5,295 nt of DNA, taken from the NCBI GenBank assembly GCA_013152615.1, contig JAADGA010000125.1:1-5295 (forward strand), read 5' to 3'. Positions 1 through 4,970 of the stretch are shown piece after piece. Position numbers and translations under genes: made by a program. How positions within the stretch are numbered: the first letter of the stretch is position 1; every line of letters begins with the position of its first letter. Under the pieces are notes generated by a model that worked only from the letters and a program-made list of their open reading frames with translations, was not told where the DNA came from and did not search any database. The DNA comes from Alphaproteobacteria bacterium. GTDB lineage: Bacteria; Pseudomonadota; Alphaproteobacteria; Sphingomonadales; Emcibacteraceae.

Positions 1-1028
1 AGGACGGTGATGTGTCCTATCTTCATCGCTATCTCAATCGCTCCAAGCACTCGCTCGGTCTGGATTTAAGGAAACCACAGGCCGTTGAAATCATTAAAAA
101 AATAATCATGGATTATGATATTGTCATTGACCAGTTCCGCCCCGGGGTCATGGACAGGCTGGGTCTTGGTTATCAGAGCCTTAACGCCCTTAACCCGAGG
201 CTGATTTATTGTTCTCTTACCGGCTATGGCCAGAGCGGACCATATCGCGACCGGGCCGGTCATGATATCAACTATCTGGCGCTGGCCGGTATTGCCGATC
301 ACAGCCGGCGCAAGGGACAGGCCCCGGTGCCAGCGGGAATTCAGATTGCCGACCTTGCCGGGGGCGCGCTCCATCTGGTGGCGGGGCTGCTGGCGGCGGC
401 GCTGCAGCGCACCGAAACCGGCCGGGGGCAATATGTCGATATCAGCATGACCGACGCCGCCTTTACCCTCAACGCCATTCCGGTCTCAAGCTGTCTGGGG
501 GCCGGGGTTCTCACCGGGCCGGAACAGGAGCTGTTAAACGGTCAGCAGTTTTATGATTATTATGAGACCAGTGATGGCCGCTATTTTTCGGTTGGCGGCC
601 TTGAGCCAAAATTCAGACAGGCGTTGTGCATAGCGACGGAACATCAGGAATGGACTGATCTGGCGCTTTCCCCAGACCTTGACCGGCAAAAAGAGTTCAA
701 GCATCAGCTCACCCGCTTTTTCCGGAGTAAAAGCTATGATGATTGTCTGCGGCTGTTCAAAGCCGCCGACGCCTGTGTCGAACCGGTATTGACGCTGGCG
801 GAAGCCTGTCATCATCCACAATTACTCAGCCGGGATATGGTCGTCAATGTCGACGGTATAGAACAGGTCGGCTGCGCGATAAAGATGTCGGCAAGCCCGG
901 CACAATTTCATTTCAAGGGCGGGGCCGTGGGCGCGGATAATGCGCTACTGGTGACTGAATTCGGTTTTGGCGAAGAGCAAATGGCCGAATTTCACAAGGC
1001 CGGTGTCTTTGGTCGTTTAAATATTTGA
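1..1028 (+). CDS. Alpha-methylacyl-CoA racemase-like family III CoA-transferase (CaiB/BaiF), 5' end missing
   Basis: Likely cytoplasmic enzyme that epimerises 2-methylacyl-CoA thioesters in branched-chain fatty acid or sterol side-chain breakdown. The frame is open to the window edge (first full codon at 3, reading D-G-D-V-S-Y-L), so the GTG at 12 is an internal Val and the true start lies upstream. Counting that Val as residue 1, the racemase motif GHDINYLAL places His84. Thirty residues on, QIADLAGG gives Asp114, and VGGLEPKF gives Glu198. This matches, at nearly identical spacing, the catalytic His122, Asp152 and Glu237 of human AMACR. The segments GRGQYVDISM and ADACVEPVLTLAEACHH are also family hallmarks, and the C-terminus is complete, ending in TGA. 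A CoA-transferase role within the same superfamily remains possible, but the intact racemase residues favour an epimerase. The substrate cannot be told from sequence. The next gene is 105 bases downstream and looks unrelated. Confidence 0.87.
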   Translation, partial: DGDVSYLHRYLNRSKHSLGLDLRKPQAVEIIKKIIMDYDIVIDQFRPGVMDRLGLGYQSLNALNPRLIYCSLTGYGQSGPYRDRAGHDINYLALAGIADHSRRKGQAPVPAGIQIADLAGGALHLVAGLLAAALQRTETGRGQYVDISMTDAAFTLNAIPVSSCLGAGVLTGPEQELLNGQQFYDYYETSDGRYFSVGGLEPKFRQALCIATEHQEWTDLALSPDLDRQKEFKHQLTRFFRSKSYDDCLRLFKAADACVEPVLTLAEACHHPQLLSRDMVVNVDGIEQVGCAIKMSASPAQFHFKGGAVGADNALLVTEFGFGEEQMAEFHKAGVFGRLNI

Positions 1029-1072
1029 CCGGGAATTATACCGGCGGCTTGATTTTTACGACAAAACTTTAT

Positions 1073-1100
1073 TTGATTAGCGGATTTTATCGGGTATTAT
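1073..1100 (+). promoter_or_regulatory. Candidate sigma70-like promoter of the PAS_5 gene
   Basis: TTGATT (1073-1078) and TATTAT (1095-1100) are separated by 16 bases and lie 34 bases upstream of the PAS_5 start codon. Each hexamer is a partial match to TTGACA and TATAAT. The region between the racemase stop and this gene is clearly more AT-rich than the coding sequence around it. I saw no convincing terminator for the upstream gene, so read-through is also possible. This is a pattern match only. Confidence 0.3.
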
Positions 1101-1117
1101 GATCGGTAATAACAGAT

Positions 1118-1126
1118 AGGAGAGGG
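1118..1126 (+). promoter_or_regulatory. Strong Shine-Dalgarno deciding the PAS_5 start
   Basis: AGGAGAGGG is the best ribosome-binding site in the window. It sits 7 bases before the TTG at 1134, which opens the PAS_5 frame. The in-frame codon just before that TTG is TGA (1131-1133), so no earlier start is possible. An out-of-frame ATG at 1130 is equally well placed with respect to AGGAG but reads only Met-Ile-Asp before TAA at 1139-1141. Confidence 0.7.
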
Positions 1127-1129
1127 ATA

Positions 1130-1145
1130 ATGATTGATTAATCAT
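1130..1145. repeat. Inverted repeat over the PAS_5 start codon
   Basis: ATGATT (1130-1135) and AATCAT (1140-1145) form a perfect 6-base inverted repeat with a 4-base loop. The overlapping TGATTAATCA (1135-1144) is a perfect 10-base palindrome. The TTG start (1134-1136) lies inside. It could be a weak start-codon hairpin or a protein-binding site, or chance in an AT-rich stretch. Confidence 0.5.
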
Positions 1146-1592
1146 AAAGTAACGACATTGGATCCGCAAAAATTTTCGTCCAGTAAGCAAGGTGATTTAT
1201 ATGCTTACTGGTTAAAGATCAAGGGCGACCGTCTGATGCCGTCCCGCGTTGATATGAATCCGGCGGATATCCCGTATCTGCTCTCTTCTATCTGGATGGC
1301 AGATGTTATCGCCGGGGATAGAATTCGGCTTAAGGTCCGTCTGTTCGGGACCGATCTTGTCAGGGCATTCAGCCTCGACGGGACAAGCCAGTTGCTGGAT
1401 CAGATATCTTTTACCGGCGATATTGTCAAACGGCTGACAGACCTAGTCAGGACACGGAAAGGCTATTATTGCAAGTGTAAATTTCCAGTGGAATCAGAAG
1501 ACTACCGCTATTACTCCACCCTGAGCCTGCCGATGTCCAGTGATAATGATACCGTCGATATCATCATTTCCCTGCTTGATTTTATGGAATGA
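1134..1592 (+). CDS. PAS_5-family (PAS-like) protein of unknown function, TTG start
   Basis: A 152-residue soluble protein with no signal peptide or membrane segment. It shows the pattern of the PAS_5 family: LYAYWLKIKGDR (22-33), MPSRVDMNPADIPYLL (35-50), an aromatic strand leading into the ADV segment (56-58), and LFGTDLV (70-76), matching the family's YW, MPSR-D-P-DIP and GT blocks. The whole protein is one PAS-like domain without an output domain, so it may bind a ligand or a partner protein; no ligand is known to me. The start is TTG at 1134 because of the strong Shine-Dalgarno and the in-frame TGA immediately upstream; a second TTG at 1158 is less well placed. The start lies in a palindromic stretch with a decoy ATG (see findings). 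The gene ends 2 bases short of the convergent uppP stop. Family assignment is fairly sure, function unknown. Confidence 0.8.
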   Translation: MINHKVTTLDPQKFSSSKQGDLYAYWLKIKGDRLMPSRVDMNPADIPYLLSSIWMADVIAGDRIRLKVRLFGTDLVRAFSLDGTSQLLDQISFTGDIVKRLTDLVRTRKGYYCKCKFPVESEDYRYYSTLSLPMSSDNDTVDIIISLLDFME

Positions 1593-1594
1593 TC

Positions 1595-2407
1595 TTACCG
1601 TAAATATACCAGACCAAGCAGCCCCACGCCCAGAATTATCCGGTAAATGACAAAAGGAGTCATACTGGATTTCTCCAGCCATTTCATCAGTGCGGCAATG
1701 GCGACGAGGGCGGTGATGAACGACAGGCTGGCCCCGATTAATATCTCTTTATCCAATGCGGCATTGCCGTTTTTCATCAGGTCAAGGCCATCCATGGCAC
1801 CCGCGATCATAATGGTCGGGATTGATATTAACATGGAAAAGCGCGCGGAGTCTCTGCGGTTAAATCCCAATCCCCGGGCGGCGGTCATGGTAATGCCTGA
1901 TCGGCTGGTACCGGGAATTACCGCCAGAACCTGGGCAAAGCCGATAATGATGGCCTGACCATAGCGCAGTTCGGCTATTTTTCTGGTGACGTTACATTTA
2001 TGGTCAAAGACATAAAGCAGAATGCCGAAAATAATGCTGGTCCAGCCAATAACCTTAAGGGAGCGCCAGGCATTGTTCCAGCCCTCTATCGAGATGGTTC
2101 CGCCGATAATAACAATGGGAATAGTGGCGAGGATAACCGCAATCATTAATCGCTTGTCCTGCTGATTTATCCCTTTGTTGAAGGTAATCATATGCCAGAA
2201 GGCCACCACCATTCGGGCAATATCCGTACGAAAATACAGCATAACCGCGCCCAGTGTGCCAAGGTGAAGCCCGACATCCATCAGGATTCCCTGATCCGGC
2301 CACCCGGTCAATGTCGGCACAAGAATAAGATGGGCCGAAGAACTTATCGGTAGAAATTCAGTTATGCCCTGAACAACGGCGAGTACAATGATTTGCAGTA
2401 TTGTCAT
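1595..2407 (-). CDS. uppP: Undecaprenyl-diphosphatase (UppP/BacA)
   Basis: Integral inner-membrane phosphatase that converts undecaprenyl diphosphate to undecaprenyl phosphate, recycling the lipid carrier for peptidoglycan and polysaccharide export. It is linked to bacitracin tolerance. At 270 residues it is of normal family length and mostly hydrophobic helices. The first signature is QGITEFLPISSSAH (13-26): Gln13 and Glu17 form the (E/Q)xxxE motif, with Gln where E. coli has Glu17, and His26 aligns with E. coli His30. The second signature is PGTSRSG (165-171), with Arg169 corresponding to the essential E. coli Arg174. The start ATG has GAGGA 6 bases upstream (plus-strand positions 2414-2418). 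It is the last gene of the bamE run, 17 bases after the PepSY gene, and its stop almost touches the convergent PAS_5 stop. Confidence 0.97.
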   Translation of the reverse strand: MTILQIIVLAVVQGITEFLPISSSAHLILVPTLTGWPDQGILMDVGLHLGTLGAVMLYFRTDIARMVVAFWHMITFNKGINQQDKRLMIAVILATIPIVIIGGTISIEGWNNAWRSLKVIGWTSIIFGILLYVFDHKCNVTRKIAELRYGQAIIIGFAQVLAVIPGTSRSGITMTAARGLGFNRRDSARFSMLISIPTIMIAGAMDGLDLMKNGNAALDKEILIGASLSFITALVAIAALMKWLEKSSMTPFVIYRIILGVGLLGLVYLR

Positions 2408-2424
2408 GATAATTCCTCGAAAAT

Positions 2425-3207
2425 CTATTTTCTTTTCTGTTTGTCTTTGGTCGGGCGTCTGCGCTGTATCAAGCCGGTAATGCCGAGGATTATCAGGCCA
2501 ATCGCGGCTAAGTCCATAAGATAAGGGCCAAGAAACCCGAAGATGCGGCCGGAATGCAGATCAAGAATAAGGCGATATAAGCTTATTCCCGGCCCCCGAA
2601 AATCCTGCAATATTTTTTTTCTGATCTTTGCCGGTGTCGCCAGCGGGTGGTCCGGGGTGAAACCAACTGTAGCGGGAAGTTTCCGCCACGCGATAAAATC
2701 GCTGTCCGCAGCATAATTGCCGCTGGCGGTGGTGATCAGGACATCTCCGTTATCCGACTGGCCAAAAGCCAGAATTTTTCCGGGCAGGGATGACAGGTCG
2801 AGGGTTTCAACGGCGGAACCGTCGGCAAGATACAGCGAAATATGGCTTTTTGAGCCGACGACGACCAGCTTTTTCTGGCGGGCAAAGCCGAGCGGTGGTT
2901 CGTTATTTCTGGCGATGAATTTGCCGTCAAGATATAAACGGCCCTCAAGCCAGCTCAGCCATAATTTGCCGTGGCGGAAACTTGTCGGCGGGGTTTTGGG
3001 GGCCTGCTGATTATAAAGGGCGGACACCACTTTGTTATTAATTATGATCTGATTGAGCGCTAATTTTTCTGTGTGATTCAGGATCAGGCCGGTGATGCTC
3101 AGGATAAGGACAAACACCAGCACACTATAGCCAACCCATCGATGGCCGCGCCGGATTATCTTATGTCGGCGATTATTTTTTTGGCTGTTCTTGCTTTGGT
3201 GCGACAT
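2425..3207 (-). CDS. PepSY-type membrane protein, probable redox partner of the FMN-binding protein
   Basis: A 260-residue inner-membrane protein. A basic N-terminus (RRHKIIRRGHRW) leads into a first helix at about 25-44 ending in TGLILNH. A largely periplasmic domain follows at about 46-215. Then comes the DLHSGRIFG motif (216-224) and a second helix at about 226-247 (YLMDLAAIGLIILGITGL), ending in a basic cytoplasmic tail. Both the HRW-G...TG-LxxH and LH-G...G...TG signatures are typical of PepSY-associated transmembrane proteins. His22 and His45 flank helix 1 and His218 precedes helix 2; these could be haem ligands, which is inference. There are no cysteines or CxxCH motifs. The start overlaps the FMN-binding gene by 35 bases. 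No strong Shine-Dalgarno lies before it, only AGGG some 14 bases upstream and an A8 tract, so translation is probably coupled to the gene before it. Family is likely; the electron-transfer role rests on the neighbour. Confidence 0.8.
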   Translation of the reverse strand: MSHQSKNSQKNNRRHKIIRRGHRWVGYSVLVFVLILSITGLILNHTEKLALNQIIINNKVVSALYNQQAPKTPPTSFRHGKLWLSWLEGRLYLDGKFIARNNEPPLGFARQKKLVVVGSKSHISLYLADGSAVETLDLSSLPGKILAFGQSDNGDVLITTASGNYAADSDFIAWRKLPATVGFTPDHPLATPAKIRKKILQDFRGPGISLYRLILDLHSGRIFGFLGPYLMDLAAIGLIILGITGLIQRRRPTKDKQKRK

Positions 3208-3736
3208 TTTTTTTCATAACCCTGCTATCCAGATATAATGCCAGACGGACAATTCTCTTCATGGCATTGCTGGATAATGTTGCTCCCGAGATACCATTGA
3301 TAGGCTTTGATAGAAATAGTTTTTTTGTAAGTCCAACATTAATAAACTGGTGGCTATAGGCCGGGAAACGAATTTCCGAGCCATGGCTTTCCCGATATGT
3401 CAGCACGGTCACATCGATGACCCTGCCGCCCTCAATCGTGATTCCGGTCGTGATCGGCAGGGTTTTACCAATAATGTTCAAGATCCATACCGTCCGATTG
3501 CCCCGGCGGTAATAGCGATAGCGTAACGGCGATCTCTGGCGGCGTAATATTCGGGTAACAATGGGCTTGATGTCTTTGGTTATCCAGAGAATACCGGGTT
3601 TTTCGGGCTTTTTACCGAGGGCTGCGGCAATATAATTCCCCGCCTTCATGTAGGTTTCTTCGGCCGCCGCCGGGTTGGTCCAGAGCAAGGTCGGGCCTGA
3701 TAATAGCAGCAGGAACAAAGTAGACAGGCGCCGCAT
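3173..3736 (-). CDS. Secreted FMN-binding domain protein with covalent flavinylation motif
   Basis: A 187-residue periplasmic protein. The N-terminus is a classic Sec signal peptide (MRR, then a Leu-rich core, then NPAAA with likely cleavage after residue 25). The C-terminal half is an FMN_bind domain (PF04205, about 90-170). It contains TYRESHGSEIR (113-123), the HQF segment (129-131) and NGISGATLSS (147-156). In this family ApbE attaches FMN by a phosphoester bond to the Thr of SGAT, here Thr153; the usual first Asp of the motif is Asn147. NqrC and RnfG carry the same attachment site, but this protein is smaller and lacks their membrane anchor. The mature protein is strongly basic (for example LRYRYYRRGNR at 71-81). 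It starts 6 bases after bamE with no clear Shine-Dalgarno and overlaps the PepSY gene. No apbE gene lies in the window. It probably shuttles or stores electrons at the periplasmic face. Confidence 0.88.
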   Translation of the reverse strand: MRRLSTLFLLLLSGPTLLWTNPAAAEETYMKAGNYIAAALGKKPEKPGILWITKDIKPIVTRILRRQRSPLRYRYYRRGNRTVWILNIIGKTLPITTGITIEGGRVIDVTVLTYRESHGSEIRFPAYSHQFINVGLTKKLFLSKPINGISGATLSSNAMKRIVRLALYLDSRVMKKNVAPKQEQPKK

Positions 3737-3742
3737 ATTTAT

Positions 3743-4207
3743 TTAATTGCCGGGCTGGACGGTTGACGGACCGGCCGCACCAAATTGGCCGATATTGCTG
3801 AATAATTCCTGAATAAAGCTCAATTCCCGGCCAAAAGTCTTTGTTCTCTTGCCCACAGGGACAATATTATGATGATCGGCAAGGGTGTAGCGTTTAATCC
3901 CGGTGACATAGCCATCATTATCAAAATGAACGGCAATAATATTCAGTGCGGTAATATCCTCCTTGAAAAAAGCCAAAGATTCTGATTTCTTGGAATAATA
4001 ATACCAGCTGTTATTGTCAAAGGTGGCGGTTGCGGAAGGGCTGCCCAGCATTTTCCTTACGGAATTACGCGTATCCACCTCTGGTCTGATGGCCGCGACC
4101 ATTTTTGCATCGGCGACATATCCCCGGACGAATTTTCGTGAAGTACAGGATTCAAGTAACAAAACAGACATGGCGGCGATGATAAGTATTTTTATGGTAT
4201 TTTTCAT
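3743..4207 (-). CDS. bamE: Outer membrane protein assembly factor BamE (SmpA/OmlA lipoprotein)
   Basis: Lipoprotein subunit of the BAM complex, which inserts beta-barrel proteins into the outer membrane. The 154-residue product begins with a lipoprotein signal peptide whose lipobox is LESC, giving lipidated Cys21 after cleavage. The BamE fold follows. RGYVADAKMVAAIRP (28-42) and DTRNSVRKMLGSPS (45-58) form the helical half. Then come TATFDNNSWYYYS (60-72), FFKE (80-83) and VHFDNDGYVTGIKRY (93-107), with the strands typical of alphaproteobacterial BamE. GRELSFIQELFSNIGQFG (126-143) is the usual C-terminal extension. The start fits the signal peptide but has no good Shine-Dalgarno. It is the first gene of the minus-strand run and is divergent from the chaperone gene, as is common in Alphaproteobacteria. 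Confidence 0.95.
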   Translation of the reverse strand: MKNTIKILIIAAMSVLLLESCTSRKFVRGYVADAKMVAAIRPEVDTRNSVRKMLGSPSATATFDNNSWYYYSKKSESLAFFKEDITALNIIAVHFDNDGYVTGIKRYTLADHHNIVPVGKRTKTFGRELSFIQELFSNIGQFGAAGPSTVQPGN

Positions 4208-4385
4208 AGGTAAATTTATGCTCGTTCATACAGAAAATATATTTACTATCATTTGCAGTCTGTGCCGTGGCATGTTACCAAACGCAAAGTCCCGCACAAA
4301 ATGACATTTGCCATGTAGCTAGTCAATAGACTTTAGAAAGGAATATGGGACTTTGAGAAAGGAATAGGGGGCTTTAGAAAGGAAT
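4208..4385. promoter_or_regulatory. Divergent intergenic region between bamE and the bc1 chaperone gene
   Basis: These 178 bases must hold the promoters for bamE (leftward) and the chaperone gene (rightward). The part next to bamE is AT-rich; AAAATATATTTA (4234-4245) is the likeliest -10 area for bamE, but I could not pick a clear -35. For the chaperone side, ATGACA (4301-4306) and TTGCCA (4308-4313) are -35-like, but neither has a good -10 at the right distance. The right third is taken up by the tandem repeat and inverted repeat listed separately. I found no ORF with coding character and no RNA gene. Confidence 0.55.
4285..4355 (+). repeat. 9-base inverted repeat in the chaperone leader
   Basis: CAAAGTCCC (4285-4293) is the exact reverse complement of GGGACTTTG (4347-4355), with 53 bases between. 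The right arm spans the junction of repeat copies 1 and 2. The left arm can also pair with GGGGCTTT (4368-4375) at the copy 2/3 junction through one G-U pair. Whether it forms depends on where transcription starts. Confidence 0.45.
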
Positions 4386-4389
4386 ATGG
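4329..4389 (+). repeat. Three tandem copies of a 20-21 base Shine-Dalgarno/start unit
   Basis: The copies lie at 4329-4348, 4349-4369 and 4370-4389. Copy 1 is GACTTTAGAAAGGAATATGG. Copy 3 differs from it at one base (GG for GA at the front). Copy 2 has one inserted G after CTTT and G for T in the ATATGG end. Each contains the Shine-Dalgarno-like AGAAAGGA. The ATG of copy 3 (4386-4388) is the chaperone start; the ATG of copy 1 (4345) reads Met-Gly-Leu then TGA; copy 2 has lost its ATG. The array looks like local duplication of a translation initiation region. Confidence 0.9.
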
Positions 4390-4913
4390 CTATTTTTAGT
4401 CGAAACAAGGAAATCAGGGATGTGGCTCATCGCCTGTTTTCGATCATAGTGGCGCAGGCCCGCAAACCGGAATTTTACGCCGACTGGCAGGTGGCGGATA
4501 CGCTTGACGGTCGATTTGACCTCATTGTTCTTCATGTAATTCTGGTGGTTAACCGGCTTCAATCCGGCGGCCAGAATAAAAAACACACCCTGTTGATCCG
4601 TTATGTGCAGGAAGTTCTGTTTGATAATATGGATATGTCGCTCAGGGAGCTTGGGGTCGGGGATATGGGTGTCGGTAAGAAGGTTAAAGTTATGGCCGGG
4701 GCCTATTATGGCCGGATGGCGGCCTATAGCCGGGCGCTTGAGACCGCTGACCTGGCCCCGGTGGTGATCCGGAATATCTATCGGGAACAGGCCCCGGACG
4801 CGGCAATAATCGATCATTTCACAGCCTATATCTATCGTCAGGTGAAATGTCTGGAAAATCAAACGGATGAGGATATTATGGCGGCCAGATTAACTTTCGA
4901 AGCTGTGATTTGA
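4386..4913 (+). CDS. Ubiquinol-cytochrome c chaperone family protein (CBP3/UQCC1-like)
   Basis: Assembly factor of the Ubiq_cyt_C_chap family (PF03981), whose mitochondrial members help cytochrome b synthesis and assembly into the bc1 complex. The 175-residue protein, normal for the bacterial family, has no signal peptide. It begins with an N-terminal helical part, then YADWQVADTLDGRFDLIVLHV (31-51). The signature LFDNMDMSLRELGVGD (78-93) follows, then MGVGKKVKVMAGAYYGR (94-110) and AYSRAL (113-118). The start is the ATG in the third copy of the upstream repeat. AGAAAGGA lies only 2 bases before it, a short spacing, and a TAG in frame at 4365-4367 rules out an upstream start. The downstream DUF177 gene follows after 57 bases in the same direction. 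Together with divergent bamE this is the usual alphaproteobacterial arrangement. Confidence 0.93.
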   Translation: MAIFSRNKEIRDVAHRLFSIIVAQARKPEFYADWQVADTLDGRFDLIVLHVILVVNRLQSGGQNKKHTLLIRYVQEVLFDNMDMSLRELGVGDMGVGKKVKVMAGAYYGRMAAYSRALETADLAPVVIRNIYREQAPDAAIIDHFTAYIYRQVKCLENQTDEDIMAARLTFEAVI

Positions 4914-4970
4914 GTATCCGGACCAGATAGCAGCCACAAAAATAACCAGCTAAATAGCCAGAAAAATAAT

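Noticed and set aside
12..14. GTG as the start of the racemase-like gene
   Set aside because: The frame is open upstream to the window edge and the residues before it fit the family, so it is an internal codon of a truncated gene.
66..431. Minus-strand open frame within the racemase-like gene
   Set aside because: It is antisense to a gene with intact catalytic residues and shows no protein-family pattern; the same holds for the minus frame at 534-821.
1029..1044. CCGG...CCGG as a terminator for the racemase-like gene
   Set aside because: The stem is only four bases, with an 8-base loop and no T-run directly after it.
1647..1958. Plus-strand open frame opposite uppP
   Set aside because: It is antisense to uppP, whose signatures are complete; the plus frame at 2717-3010 opposite the PepSY gene is rejected likewise.
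4329..4389. Tandem repeat as a CRISPR fragment or site-specific recombination array
   Set aside because: The copies abut with no spacers, are not palindromic and coincide with a ribosome-binding site and start codon.
4374..4862. 162-residue minus-strand open frame opposite the chaperone gene
   Set aside because: It lies almost wholly antisense to a well-recognised PF03981 gene, has no recognisable family pattern and no ribosome site.
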